From Tulasnella sp. 424 (taxonomy: Eukaryota > Basidiomycota > Agaricomycetes > Cantharellales > Tulasnellaceae), in contig WSUB01000032.1 of assembly GCA_019633425.1 (NCBI GenBank), positions 124,001 through 188,000 of the forward strand: 64,000 nucleotides of DNA. The letters are read 5' to 3'. The position numbers and the translations under genes were made by a program. Positions 41,960-54,889 of the stretch are shown one piece after another (the stretch's first letter is position 1; each line of letters begins with the position of its first letter). The notes under the pieces are model-generated. The model was given only the letters and a program-made list of their open reading frames with translations. It was not told the origin of the DNA and did not search any database.

Positions 41960-44339
41960 TCAAGTCATGGTTTCCTCTCGCAGCGATAATCGACGGAGCT
42001 CAGCCGCTTCTTGAGAAGCATAAATTGCATACTCAGTATCTCCCATTTGCTCAAAGATTTCAAGAGCTTCTGTATAACGACGAATTGCGTCACCGTGGTT
42101 ACCCTGATCGCGATACGCATCAGCAAGGTTCAAGAGGGTGCCAGCTCTTCGGTATCGGTTGCCGGTGTCAGTACAGATTTCGAGGGCTTCTAAATTTAGA
42201 GTGACGGCCTTGTTATACTCCTTTTGAAGCCGATACACCTCGGCGAGACTAGTAAGAGCGTTGGCCTTCTTTCGCCGAGCGCCGATGTCGGTCCAGATCT
42301 GTATGGCCTCGGAGTAGAATGTCGCGGCCTGGTCATACTCGTTTTGACTCTGACGCACGTCAGCGAGACCCAAAAGAGCAGATGCTCTCCCGTCTCTGTT
42401 GCTGGTCTCGGTGTATACTTGTAGGGACTCGAAGTAGAATGTGTCGGCCTTGCTGTACTCCATTTGCATCCGATGCACCTCGGCGAGTCCCCAAAGGGTG
42501 TCCGCTCTCCCTTTTCTGTCACCGAGCTGGGTGCAGATTGGTAGCGCCTCGGAGTAAAGTGCAGCGGCCTGGCTGTACTCATGTCGAAACCGGTGTATCT
42601 GGGCCAGCAGACGCAGCGCCATGACCTTTCCCTTACTGTCGCCGAGGTGTTCATATTGACCCAAAGCGTTGGTGAAGAAGTCCAGCGCATTGGAGTAGTC
42701 ACCCTGCATTCTGTACATCTCGCCTAGTTGTATCAGAAGCGCTGGAGAGAGGGCTCTAGAGGCTGCTGCATTTGTGTCCCGTATCGGGTTTGGTACGATC
42801 ATAGGCTATATCATACTCGGTCAAAAACATGTACTTGACCGGAAATCAGTATTACCCACCATCCAACGGATTGAGTTTCGACAATCCTTGGCAGTCGGTC
42901 GTTGTGCAGGGTCGATGCTCCAGCACGCAAGCATGAGTGAACAAAGCGCCTGAATCAAGGACATGCGAGCATGGTCGGATATCGATGGGAGATCCCCTTG
43001 AATGACACGTCTGATTACGATGGCGTCCTTGGCGACATCTTGGAACGGAATCGAGTTCGTCATGACCTACTCCGAAGCTAATTTCTGAGACTCGGTTGTG
43101 AGCAATGTAGAAAGTGAACTTTACCTCATAAGCCACCCAACCCAATGCCCATATATCGCTCTCAAGGCCAGGTTCCTCCTCTCTCAACACTTCTGGGGGC
43201 GCCCATCGAAGTGTGTATTTATCTCCTGTCAGCGTTATGCCCATGGTATTTGTGGAGCTGCAAAACGTTGCTTCGACCGACAGGGTGGCCTGCGGTTTGT
43301 TGTCAGCTTGCCTCTTCTCCTTGCCCACATCCTCAGGTGTGAGACGCCGAGCGGATCCAAAGTCGGTAATTACCGCACGGCATTTCTGGTTGACCAATAT
43401 GTTGATCTAGAACGTTAGGGCGACGTTACCCAGCGGTTCATAATGACGCTCGTGCAACGTACGGATTTCAGGTCGCCGTGACGGATGGGTGGCTGGCGAC
43501 TATGGAGGTACTCTACTCCTTTAGCCACATCGTCAATCTTGAATACATCGTGTCAGAGGTGGGTCGAAGTAAGGCCGTTCTATCGTACCAGCGAGATTCG
43601 CTCCGGGATCTCCCAGTCTATTGAGGCGATAAAATCCCTCAACGTGCCGTTGTCCTCCCAGGGGAAAACCAACCAGACTATATCATTGGACAAGTCCTCG
43701 ACGAATCCTTCGAGCTCGATGACGTTGTCATGGGAAAGGTCGACCAAAAATTCGGCTTCCCTGAGGGTCAACTAAGCCGAAGGAACTTAGCTTCGAAATC
43801 CCTACGTATTTAGACGAAGTATTCTTCTTACCCCCAATACCCGTGTTGGATTGCCTGAGATGTTCATTTGCTTTACTGCTACGGTCTGCGAGGACGGAAT
43901 CGATGAGCCGCTCGATGCCACTGTCGACAACTGGAGAAGCTGTTGAGCACCAACCTTCCGCCGCCGAGCCGGTTCTCCTTCGGGACTCTCAGAGGCAAGA
44001 CTCTTGTTTCCAGTATCATCCGATTGCTCCGTTGGGTCTTCTACACCGGAGGGCGAAGTCAAAATGGCTTTCAAAACGGTCGCGTTTCCTCCACGGAACT
44101 TGGGAGAGTCAATGGGGAATTCGATCAATGACTGATCGATTCGCCATTTCGTCAACTTCTGGAGCTTTTCTCTCTACGATAGAGAATTGTTTTCGTTGGC
44201 GATTGTCATCATCCTTTGAGACCTGAGAAGGACGTACCAGCTTGGCGCCCGGCTGGAATTCACCGGAGGACGCATCGTGGCTAGACGGTGATGCGGGGAT
44301 ACCAGAAGCGCCGGCGTCGTGGCTTTCGTCTTTTTGCAT
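41960..44339 (-). CDS. Kinase-TPR protein B3 (655 aa)
   Basis: Exons 44339-44238, 44173-43955, 43885-43832, 43771-43589, 43537-43463, 43406-43125, 43066-42860, 42805-41960. Motifs: FRGGNATVLKA, TVAVKQ, HGDLKS then INILVN, TDFGSAR, WAPPEVL, SDIWALGW; six TPR-like units with more variable third and fourth units (GLADVRQSQNEYDQAA). The acceptor before exon 5 is AAG rather than CAG. No breaks. Head to head with lectin 3. Confidence 0.86.
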
Positions 44340-45467
44340 AGGATGATATAAGCGAGAAGATGTCAGGTGATTGCAACAGTCGCCGTTCTTGGAGGGCTTC
44401 GCAGAGAAGGGGGAAAGGATAGCGTGTTGAGGGGGAAACTGGGTGGTGAATCGTGCAAGGAGTATAAAAGGACGCGGGAGCTTTTAAATTTGCGAGGGGG
44501 CACTACATCCGAACCTGCCGTTCTTCGCAAGGTTAATGACACGATGCAGCGGTCCAGCAGATGGGCGCTTATCTTCTAACTCCGCGGGATGTTCGCTGCG
44601 AGCCCGGTGAAGTTGAGGTCCCGTCGCACAAAAAAATCAACGTCTCGGGGCCAAGGTAAGACATGATATTGTGGAACAAACCACACGCAGCTGACAGGTA
44701 AATTTATCAATGAAGCTATAAGAACAAGCTATCTAGTCTGTAAAAGATTCGTCGAGGAAGCAGAAACGAGGGTGATGGCAGAAAGAAGCGGGGGGAACGA
44801 GATTGCGGCGTGCGTGGTCACGTGGTGATAGTGATCTGTTGCACGAACGCCGAATGTTGTCTTTGACAGTCGCCGCCACCACCCATAACCCCCACCCCCC
44901 CCGGCCCTTGAAGCTCGCCAGCAGAAGGCTTAGCTGTCAATGGCACCGCACATGTACGGTGCTCGAATCGAATATCCCGTGTTCCCGAAAAATCAGGAGG
45001 TACGGTCTCTCGGCATCAGCAAGCGATTCTCGTCATAATGGCACGCGCGTGGGTACGTCATGTTCGACAAGTCCACCAATGTCAAGCTTCCGACCAAGAG
45101 TCCGATGACATGACAAGCGTTTCCATGTGTTTATCTTCGTCAGTCTTGGCACTCCATGGAGCGTAATTGAAGCCTCGATCACCTCCCTCCAACTCCAAAG
45201 TCTAATTCTTTGACTTTTCACACCAAAGCTGTCGATCCTTCGTTCAACCGCGCCAAGATATCCCAAATATGCTATACGATAGGATCTAAGGGACCGACGG
45301 GAACATTTTCTCGGCATCTCTCATGACCCGGGAAAGACGAGTCTGCCAGTAGCATAAAAAGGTGAGGACGTCGAACGACATCGGCTTCTCAATCGTTCTT
45401 GCCCCCTTGCCCCTCATATTTATCCCACACTCACAACGCTCTTTAACCTTTGTATATCTCAGAATCG
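44340..45467. promoter_or_regulatory. Divergent promoter region of B3 and lectin 3
   Basis: Second copy of 38050-39167, including the ATAAAAA TATA-like site at 45354-45360 and the stretch before it (GACGAGTCTGCCAGTAGC). Still recognisable although lectin 3 is dead. Confidence 0.5.
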
Positions 45468-47248
45468 ATAGCTCCTTCGCTTCTCGCTCTGTCCATCCTC
45501 GCCGGCTCGCTCGCTAGCGTTTTCGCCGAACCTTCCGATAACGACTACATCGGAGTGAGTAGACTGAGCCATCTTCCCTGCTTTCCTCTTTGAACCTCTA
45601 TTCATGCACACAGAATCTCGTCTCTCTACAGAATAACGGCCACTGGACCCCCAAGTTCGCCGCCACCGCTTGGAAGGCGAGCCGTCGTGGCTCCGACAAC
45701 AACGGCGTCCACGTCTTCTTCACCGGCTCCAACGGCTGCAGCGGCATCCAGCTCGCCACTCTGTCTATCGACCACGACGGCCACGGAAACAACCACCACG
45801 GACGCGCTAATCCCGGACTCGAGAACCAGGGCAACAACGTCCAACAGCAGTAGCAAGGCGGCAACAACCAAAACCAGCAGAACCGCGGCGGGGCCCAGAA
45901 CCAGAACCAGAACGGCCAAGTCCAAGAGAACACCTTCGGCATCAGTGAAACCCAGGATAACCGCGGCGGCAATAACAACAACGTCAACGTCAACACCGCG
46001 AACGTTAACAACTACAACTCCCAGATTAGCTTCTGGACCAAAGCCTACTGCTTTTCCAACTCTGGTCATAACAGCTGGCGCATCAACACCCACGCTACAT
46101 TTGCGGTCACTTCCATCGGCGGATCCAACGACGTCACCGATATGCGCTTATTCTACTGGTCCACCACCGGTCGCGGCAATACAGCGGTTCTCAAGGACGC
46201 GTACTACACTCGCAGCGGGCGTGGCAAACGCGGGTCGAACCAAAACCAGAACATGGACTCGGGTCATTGGAAGTCCGGAAAGCTCTCCAGGACCGTCTCT
46301 CGAGCGAATTTGGGCAGTCTCGCTGCGACGTCGTGGACGAAGGCTGGCAAAGTTGGGAGGACGGTGTTTTACGTCCAGGGTGGGTATTTGAGGGAATTGA
46401 CGTTGGACGAATGTGATGACAGGCATGGGCAAGGTCATGGTCATGGTAATAGTTGGGATGATGAAGATCGGGACGGAGTGAAGTTGCATTTTAATCCTGG
46501 GGANNNNNNNNNNNNNNNNNNNNNNNNNNNNNNNNNNNNNNNNNNNNNNNNNNNNNNNNNNNNNNNNNNNNNNNNNNNNNNNNNNNNNNNNNNNNNNNNN
46601 CATGGGCAAGGTCATGGTCATGGTAATAGTTGGGATGATGAAGATCGGGACGGAGTGAAGTTGCATTTTAATCCTGGGGAAATGGGCGCTGTTTCGTGGT
46701 TCGATGACAAGGGTGAGTACGGATGCGTTTGACGACTCGAGCGCGCGGCTGGCCATCACTCTCTCTCCGTCTTCTCGGTTTCCGTTCACGATTGTTTCAC
46801 TATCTTTTCTTTTCTCTTCCTCTATCGCGCCCCTCCACCAGGCATCCTTCATAAACGCGTCTACATTCGCAACACCGCCACCAACCAAGTCATCGAATAC
46901 ACCTGGTCCGACGCGACGCCTTACACCACCACCGTCAACAACCTCTATGCCACGTCATTCATCGAAACCGGCGCCGGTTCCTCTGCCGCATCTCTGCAAG
47001 TCTCTCGCGGAAAGCCTAATTTGTACTTGTGAACCGTTGGTCCTCATGGTGGTGCTGTCAAGGAAGACGACCATCGACACGGCAAGAACGCGAAAGCTGG
47101 CACTCAACTTGCTGCGACGCCGCAGGGTTCTGGTGGAGCGAGTTACGTTTTCTTCCTGAACAAGGATGGGAGACTCACCCAGTCGAACCGTAATGGAGAG
47201 TGCAAGTGACATGAAAACCTGCTTGTCAAGGTGTAGAATGGGCGCTAG
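45468..47248 (+). pseudogene. Lectin 3: dead fucose-lectin-like copy
   Basis: Same three-exon plan as lectin 2. The start codon is ATA instead of ATG (45468-45470). There are stops at 45851-45853 (TAG in the Gln run), 47030-47032 (TGA for the Trp codon in YLW) and 47207-47209 (TGA for Trp). The blade 1 region does have the extra base that lectin 2 lacks. The NQ tract is shortened. A sequence gap and false duplication lie at 46424-46680. Clearly nonfunctional. Confidence 0.85.
46504..46600. other. Assembly gap (97 N) inside lectin 3
   Basis: The 80 bases before the gap (46424-46503) recur right after it (46601-46680), the same pattern as at 19387-19485; an unmerged overlap of contig ends. Confidence 0.9.
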
Positions 47249-47594
47249 GAACTTGCTCGTGTGACTTTACTTTCACTTACTTCTCTGCCGCAGCTCTCTT
47301 TACCTCCCTCCCTGTCTCTCTCTGACATTTTATGATATCTTTATATCTACTCATTGCTTGTTCTATCTCCCCTTCCTTCTGCAGCCACATTCCCTGCCTG
47401 TATTCCCGTTTCGCCAATCATGTACCGCCTCATTTTTCTTGGCGTTCCCGAAATGCTGGTCCAAAGCTCGACCGCCACAAAGATTTGGAAGTTCGCCTTG
47501 ATACGCTAGGGGTGGAGGTAACGACAGGGAAGGGCGGCTACCAAAGCATTCCCCAGAACTTGAAAATATGAAGTTCCACATCCTTTGCACTCCT

Positions 47595-47895
47595 TGCTCC
47601 GATCCGGACACGGTGCCCCAATCCGCCCAGAGAAAGCCCTCAGCACCTTTTCCAACTCATCAGCATATGTACCGTGCACGAACAAATTATTGGGCCCGTG
47701 CATGAACATCAACCCACTCCCTCGCTCATCAAACATCCGCCGTCCAGTTAGCTCGAACTCCCCACCACCACCACCACCACCACCACGACCGCTATTCTGG
47801 CTCACGGCGAACTTGAATTCGCTAGGCTATCGCCGCAGCACCTCACGGCCATACTCATTCGAAGCCAATGCTGGCTCAGAACGTTGAGAACGATA
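47595..47895 (-). pseudogene. Second relic of the S9-type hydrolase C-terminal region
   Basis: On -, EFELTGRRMFDERGSGLMFM and HGPNNLFVHGTYADELEKVL align with [20 protein letters not shown] and the following segment of the hydrolase (27060-26890). A GGT/CCACCA microsatellite at about 47760-47790 encodes a glycine run. Frame is lost on both sides. The flank F copy 4 follows. Confidence 0.75.
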
Positions 47896-48726
47896 ACGCT
47901 GCTCTGCGAGGAACGCCAGGATATTGTGGTCTTCGACAGCCACGGATAGAGAAATTCTCCGAGACCGCTGCCGCAACTCATTTGCACCAACGACTGCAAG
48001 GGTGATTTTCAGAAATCGTCGTCGACGTTTGGGCCTGTTATGCGGTGAGACTGGCCGGGAATAATCGCGCGTCTCCCCGGTTTTATTTCAGCTCTTTTCA
48101 CGTCCAGCATTGAAGGGAATGTCACGCAACCAGGGTTTACTTTGCCCATCTTCCCATATCGAAGAATGTACCACAAACACCAGACGCCCTAAACTCGGAC
48201 TTCGTCACCAGTAGATGGACAGGATCGTGTTCTAGGATGGGAGTCAGGAGTGAGAAGGTGCAGACGGAACGAAGCAACCGGAATCTCCACAGACTTCTCA
48301 ATATAGAACAGTGGGAGGACGGCAGCAGACGGGTTTAGCAATATTGTAAGCATCAGAAGGGGGCAAATGTGAGAACAGTAATCAATAAGACTCCATTCCA
48401 TTTCTACAGCGTCGTGGGCAAGAGGTTTTTGACGGCGTTGTCACACATGCACAAATGACCGGCGTTTGTTGTTCAGGCCCAGTTGTTTCACCATATCAAA
48501 CGATCCGGATATTTAGAAAATATCATTATAATATGCGGCATCCATGACATGAGGGAAAGACCTGGTAGCGACCGGTAGTTCGGTTGGAAGGAGAGCCGAT
48601 GGGAAGAAAAGGCATCGAAAATTCTGTCACAGGGAATCGCGAGAGGTGACGGAAGCGGATATTCAGCGTTTGGACCAACATGAAATATGGTAATCAAGGT
48701 CATACCTCAAACGTCTCCAAGCGATA
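47896..48726. repeat. Flank repeat F, copy 4
   Basis: Copy of the hydrolase 5' flank / kinase B 3' flank, up to the B4 stop codon. No gene seen. Confidence 0.55.
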
Positions 48727-51108
48727 TCATGCCACGGCTTCTTCCCTCCCCGATAATCGACGGGCTTCAGCAACTTGGCCCGAAGCATAAGCTACATTCT
48801 CAGTATCTCCGATTTGCCCAAATATTTCAAGAGCTTCTGTATAACGACGAATTGCGTCATCGTAGTTACCCTGATCGCGATGCGCATCAGCAAGGTTCAA
48901 CAGAGTGTAAGCTCTCCGGTATCGGTCGCCCGCGTCAGTACAAATTTTGAGGGCTTCTAAATTGAGGGAGATAGCCTTGCTATACTGATTCTGAAGCCGA
49001 TACACGTCGGCGAGACCAGAAAGCGCGTTGGCTCTCCCTCGTCTGTCGCCGAGGTCGGCGCGGATTTGCAGAGACTCGGAGAAGAATGTAACGGCCTGGC
49101 TGTACGTATGTTGAGCCCGATGTACCTTAGCAAGACCCAGAAGAGCATCTGCCCTCCCTGTTCTGTTTCCGATCTCGGTGTGGATGTGTAGTGCCTTAGA
49201 GTAGAATGTACCGGCCTGGCTGTACTCCTCTCGGGCCCGATGCACCCCGGCGAGACCCAAAAGAGCGTTGGCTCTCCCATGTCTATCGCCGATCTGGGTG
49301 TAGATTTGTAGCGCCTCGGAGTAGAATGGAACGGCCTGGCTGTACTCCTTTCGGAACGAGTGTACTTGGGCCAGCTGAAGCAGCGCCGAGGACTTTCCCT
49401 TACTGTCGTTGAGGTCTCTGTACCTACCCAAAGCGTTGGTGAAGGAGTCCAACGCGTTGGAGTAGTCACCCTGCCGTCTGTACATCTCCCCCAGCTCCAT
49501 GAGAAGCTCCGGAGAGCAAGCTCTAGAGGCCGCTACATCTTTGTCCCGTGTCGGGTTTGGAACGATCATAGGCTATATCATACGTGGTCAATATAACGTA
49601 TACTTGACCCCAAATCTGTATTACTCGCCATCCACGAGATTAAATCTTGACAATCCTTGGCAGTGGGTCGTTTTGCTGGGTCGATGCTCCAGCAAGCAAG
49701 CATGAGCGAGCAAAGCGCCTGAATTAAGGACATGCGAGCATGGTCGGTGATGGATGGGAGATCTCCTTGAATGACACGTCTGATTACGATGGCGTCCTTG
49801 GCGACATCTTGAAACGGAATCGAGTTTGTCATGACCTATTCCGAAGGTCATTTCTGAGACACAATTGTGAGCAATGTAGGAATTAAACCTTACCTCGTAA
49901 GCCACCCAACCCAATGCCCAGATGTCGCTCTCAAGGCCCGGTTCCTCCTCTCTCAACACCTCTGGGGGGGCCCACCGAAGCGTGTACTTATCTCCTGTCA
50001 ACGTTATGCCCACAGTATTGGTGGAACTGCAAAACGTTGCTTCGAGCGAGAGGGCTGCCTGTGGTTTGTTCTCAGTTTGTCTCGTCTCCTTGTCCAGATC
50101 CTTGGCGGTGAGACGCCGAGCGGATCCAAAGTCAGTAATTACGGCGCGACACTTTGAGTTGACCAGTATGTTGATCTGAAAAGTTGGGATAATGCTTGGC
50201 AGTGGCTCATCATGACGCTCTCGGAACTTACCGATTTCAAGTCGCCGTGACGTAGAGGCGGTTGTTGACGATGGAGGTATTCTACTCCGCTAGCCACGCC
50301 GTCAATCTAGAGCCTAGAGTCTCAGCGGCAGGTCGTGGAGAACTCGTTCGATCGTACCAGCGAGATTCGTTCCGGGATCTCCCAGTCTGCCGAGGCAATA
50401 AAATCCCTCAACGTGCCGTTGTCCTCCCAGGGAAAAACCAACCAGACTATATCATTGGACAATTCCTCGACGAATCCTTCGAGCTCGATGACGTTTTCAT
50501 GGAAAAGGTCGACCAAAAATTCGGCTTCCCTGAGTGTCAACTAAGCCGGAGGAACTTAGCTTGAGATCCCTACGTAATGAGAGGAAGTATTCTTCTTACC
50601 CCCAGTACCCGTGCTCGATCACCAAATATTTTCATTTTCTTCACTGCAACGGGCTGCGAGGATGGAACCGATGAGCCGCTCAACGCTACTGTCAATGACC
50701 GGAGAGGCTGTTGAACACCTACCTTCCGCCGCCGAGACGGTTCTCCTTCGGGACTCTTAGAGGCGAGACTGTTGGTTCCGATATTATCCGATTGGTCCTC
50801 TCGGTCTTCGCCACCGGAGGGGGAGGCCAAAAAGGCTTTTAAAACGGTCGCGTTTCCTCCATGGAACTCAGGGGAGGCTTCGGGGAATTCGACCGATGAC
50901 CGATCAATTCGCCATTTCGTCAGCTTCTGGAGCTTTTCCCTCTACGATGGAAATATTGCTCTCGTTAGCTATTGCCATTTCCCTTTGAGACCTGAGAAAG
51001 ACGTACCAGCTTGGCGCCGGGCTGGAATTCACCCGAGGAAGCATCGTGGCTCGACGGTGATGCGGGCATATCAGAAGCGCCGGCATCGTAGCTTTCGTGA
51101 TTTTGCAT
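48727..51108 (-). CDS. Kinase-TPR protein B4 (655 aa, one GC-AG intron)
   Basis: Exons 51108-51007, 50941-50723, 50653-50600, 50540-50358, 50306-50232, 50175-49894, 49835-49629, 49572-48727. Motifs: FHGGNATVLKAF, PVAVKK, HGDLKS then INILVN, TDFGSAR, WAPPEVL, SDIWALGW. Six TPR-like units (GLAKVHRAQHTYSQAV). Intron 7 starts GCGAGT, as in B1. No breaks. Its lectin partner is missing: only a short relic of the lectin promoter lies upstream. Confidence 0.86.
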
Positions 51109-51633
51109 AAGGTGATATAAGTGAGAAGAGGTTAGATGATTGTAAGAGTTGCCGTTCTTGAATGGCCTCGCGGAGAAGGAGCGAAACGGATAGCGTGGTA
51201 GTGGTGAAAAGGAGCGAGGGATTGTGGCGTAGTCACGTGGGAGTAGTGATCTGTGCACGAACGCCGAATTTACAAATGTCTTGAGTCTTGACAGCCACCA
51301 CCACCACCCATAACCCCCGAAACTCGGTCGTAAATGGCCCAGCTGCTAATGGCACCACGACGTACTCGAATATAATGTCCATTGTTCGCATGGGGAGGTA
51401 GATAGGACCTCTCGGCATCAGCAAGAGTCCGATGACATGACAAGATCAATTCACTCTATGTTCGAATCTTGGCACTACTCCCAATCAGACTAGGAAGTTG
51501 GATTTGATATGCTGGGAGTTTAGGTAAGGAGGGGAGGTCCCTGCCAAGACATTTCCAATCAATATCAAACTCCGGATTCTTGGCATCTACTCCTCCGTCC
51601 CTCCACCACCTTCGCAATCAAACCTCAGTTTCG
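51109..51633. other. Relic of the lectin promoter and promoter of EF-hand gene 1
   Basis: 51230-51445 matches 38520-38720 and 44815-45030 (CACGTGGGAGTAGTGAT, ACCACCACCACCCATAACCC, CCTCTCGGCATCAGCAA), the lectin upstream region, but no lectin follows. The rest is the promoter of the calmodulin-like gene at 51634. Confidence 0.5.
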
Positions 51634-52481
51634 ATGGCTGACCAACTAGTAAGAAGCAAATGATTTCATTTCTCGATGTTTTCGGCAACTGACAGCTTGT
51701 CGCCTCTCCCTCAGACCGATGGTAAGGACCCGCCCGTTCGCGAGATCAATGCCGCGCTGTGAAACCATGTACTACTCACGCTAATCTCGCATCCTCGTGC
51801 GACTATTCAGATGAGCGACAACGGATTCTAGAGCTCTTCATTCAGTCTGATAGAAGTCCGTCTTTTTTATCACCCCACCGTCATACATGCGTCTCACGAA
51901 CCCTTTTTGCCCTTCGCGTCATTAATTAGACCGGGACGACAAGATAACCATCGACGAACTCGTCCTCGACTGGAAAGCAATGGGTCGAGAAGTGACAGAA
52001 GAGGACGTCCGGCCGTACTTTGACAAATTGGACACCAACGGTGACGGTGCGATCGACTTCGACGAGTTCCTAAACCACCTCGCAGAGTATGTCCCGTCCA
52101 CGGAAGCGCATCCGCATTTCTGGAAAAGTCCCGTTGTGCTAATTATACTACGGTCTCTCCTGGACAGAAAATTCAAAGAAGGCGAGACCGAGCAGGACAT
52201 TAAGAACCTTTGGGGCCTCTTCGATCAGGATGGTGACGGGTTTGTAGATAAAGAGGAGCTGGGCCGGGTTTTAAATGGACTTGGGATGGACCTTCCCGAT
52301 GGCGCTATTGGAGCTATCCTGAACGACGTGGATGAGGATAAAGACGGCAAGCTCAACTATGAAGGCAAGTTTTCAACCGTGACGGTCCGGGAGTTGACTA
52401 GAGGTTCGTTAGAGAACTGACGCCACTCTTCCATATGTAACAGAGTTTCTTGTGCTTAAGTCTCGACTTTTTGACGATTAA
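51634..52481 (+). CDS. Calmodulin-like four-EF-hand protein 1 (152 aa)
   Basis: Calcium sensor by family. Exons 51634-51648, 51715-51721 (7 nt), 51811-51855, 51930-52086, 52168-52364, 52444-52481. The product starts MADQL like calmodulin. Four EF loops: DRNRDDKITIDE, DTNGDGAIDFDE, DQDGDGFVDKEE, DEDKDGKLNYEE; loops 2-4 look competent, loop 1 is less regular. The last intron is GC-AG (GCAAGT). C-terminus EFLVLKSRLFDD differs from calmodulin (EFVKMMLSK). First of a tandem of diverged paralogs. Confidence 0.85.
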
Positions 52482-52739
52482 TAATACTCCTTTGTGCGTT
52501 GTTTTAGCATAGAGGAGAGTGAGTTGTGGCTATATATGGGACACTCTCACCGCGTATCTTAGGTTCGCCGTTCAAGGTGTTCTGACGTTAGATCCCCCTG
52601 GTCAACCACCGGTATCCTAATATTGGCACCCTAATTGCGTCCAAAGATGACTGAGCTTATGAGGCTTTTACAATGGTTTGCCTAAGTGTTTTAATCCTCA
52701 AAAATCACCTCGGCCGGCCCCACCTGCCCTTCCCATAGA

Positions 52740-53022
52740 ATGAAAAGAGGTATCGCCCCGAAGGATACCAAGGAGGCAAGGACGGATTTGCAAATAAATT
52801 ATAAAGAAGGCATTGTTGAATTTCTCAAGGCGATTGGCGCGGACACGGATGAAGAGAATGCTTTCCTCGAGCAAATTTCTTCGAGGAAGCTGACGCAGCT
52901 GGATGGTAGTGGGAAGCTCGATTTTTTTAACGGTGAGAGGAAATCAACTTCCCCTGGAACGTTCTCTTCCGCGTACAAAACTAACACGCTTTACATTGCA
53001 TAGAGTTCAAGGTTGCGGAACG
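52740..53022 (+). pseudogene. EF-hand gene relic
   Basis: Pieces of the third and fourth EF-hand region of a calmodulin-like gene: KEGIVEFLKAIGADTDEEN, then LDGSGKLDFF followed by an intron-like GTGAGAGG...CATAG and EFKVAER. No start, no N-terminal EF hands, and the third loop needs a frame change. Confidence 0.5.
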
Positions 53023-53555
53023 ATTTTTGAAAGGGACGGTGAACAATCGTGAGGGAGGGGCAGCGGGCTGTGGGAGGCTGCTCGAATGATGGGATGACTG
53101 CGAACAGTGAATGATGAGAGAGACCAAGACAAGAAATACCAAAGAGATATTTCCACCAACAATCATTTCAGCAACATTCCACGCGTGAGCCGCGGAACAT
53201 TGACTAGGCGGTGGGATGGTATCCGCGACCTGAGGCACTTGATAGGTCCATCCCATCGGATAGACCACAACTTCCTCTTCAACGATTGGTTCAAGGAGAG
53301 CCACCGTTCTTCTATGACCGACAAATTACATCCAATGTTACACCTTTACGTCATATGATAGGTCCGAACAAGGGTGTTGGGACCGAACAGAAGCCTTATT
53401 CGGCATTGAGATGAAGCCTCGGCGCTAGAAGTCCGGACGTACGAAAAGACCCGCCAGCCCCCACGTGCTGGATAGCAGGCCTTGTGATATTTAATCCCTC
53501 CTAGAGTTGGAAACTAGCTCAGCAATAACATCTTCACCAAATCGACTTCGACAAA
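53023..53555. promoter_or_regulatory. Upstream region of EF-hand gene 2
   Basis: 53357-53520 is repeated at 54687-54860 before EF-hand gene 3 (TGATAGGTCCGAACA, CTTATTCGGC, a TATTTAAT TATA-like site at about 53490). The rest has no recognisable gene. Confidence 0.45.
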
Positions 53556-54508
53556 ATGGTTGAACTGGTGAGACGTCTGGTCGCCTTTTGGGAGGGCGTC
53601 GCTGACTTATCCATCGTAACCCCCCTTGGTCTCAACGTCACACCCCAAATCTCGATATCTGGTCACAACTGCTCACAATATGTATTTTGATACGACAAAA
53701 TCTTGACCCCACCCCCAGACCTCAGGTAAGCCATCCTTTACGTGTGGCCCGGGCTGCTATCAATGAAGGATCGTTTCCCCCTCTCCAGAGGAACGCCACA
53801 ACGCCGAAGAATTCTTCAACCATATCGATCGCAGTACGTGTATTTCGTATCTTCTCGTTTTAACAAATGCCTACCTTCACTGCTGTCCCGGATCTGTCGT
53901 TTCTAACTTTGTCCCCGGGGTGTAACTCCTTCCAGACCACGATGGAAAGGTCACTCTGGAGGAATTCTTGCAAAGTCAGAAAGACAAGGTACCTGGATCA
54001 CAACCTTTATCTGAGGAGCAAGCACGAGAGTGGTTCAACGAATGGGATATGAATGGTGATGGTGTCATTGATGCCAAAGAATTTTGGAATGGGGTTCTCT
54101 TGTAAGCATTTGACCTCAGCTTATCCGCTGAAAAACGCGGTGTAGCTCCGCGGTACACGATGCTGAGATACAATATTGTTTTACGCAGGAACAAAAGAGG
54201 TACAAGACCAAGTATAATGAAGGACTTATGGAAACGTTTAGACGAAGACCAAGATGGCTTTATTACCAAAGCAGACGTTCTTCGTTTCTTCAACAATCTT
54301 GGGTTTGGAAAGGTGGATGATGAAGGCCCTCTTGATGCTTTATTCGAGAAATATGATACAGATCATGATGGGAAGCTCAATTTTGACGGTAAGTCGAGCA
54401 GCGTTCTTAAGCTTGCTTGCTGAGTCTCCTCCGTCCTCGGCTAACGCTGGGCATTCCATTCAAATAGATTTCTTGCTTTTCTCGGAACCTGCCTTTGGAA
54501 ATGCCTAA
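53556..54508 (+). CDS. Calmodulin-like four-EF-hand protein 2 (156 aa)
   Basis: Exons 53556-53567, 53719-53725 (7 nt), 53789-53833, 53936-54101, 54189-54388, 54468-54508. Starts MVELTSEERHNAEEFF. EF loops: DRNHDGKVTLEE, DMNGDGVIDAKE, DEDQDGFITKAD (last position Asp instead of Glu), DTDHDGKLNFDD. Ends FLLFSEPAFGNA. Tandem duplicate of gene 3, with the same intron positions and phases as calmodulin through exon 5. Confidence 0.85.
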
Positions 54509-54889
54509 GTCAGTGTGAGACGGAGAGGAAGTGGACTAGAAGCAGGTGAATAGTCCCGTTGGGGGAATGGAGACAGAGATGGGGTGGTCGGGACCTAGTA
54601 AGAAACATCGCCAGAACTTGTATTGTAATTCGAGGACAGAGTTTGAATGGGCTACCCCGAGAGCGTAAAGGGCCTTTGCAGTATATGATAGGTCCGAACA
54701 GGGGTGCTTGAAGCCGAACAGAAGTCTTATTCGGCGTTGAGACGATGCCTCGGCGCTAGAACTCCCGGACGTACAACCAGAGCCGCCAGTCCTCCCACGT
54801 GTCGGGCAGTAGGCCTTGCAGTATTTAATCTCTCCTAGAGCTGACCGCTACCTCACCAGTGACATTTTCATCCCAGCAACATCTACAGA

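Noticed and set aside
47750..47800. Glycine run in the frame on - near 47760-47790
   Set aside because: It comes from a CCACCA microsatellite inside a hydrolase relic, not from a new protein.
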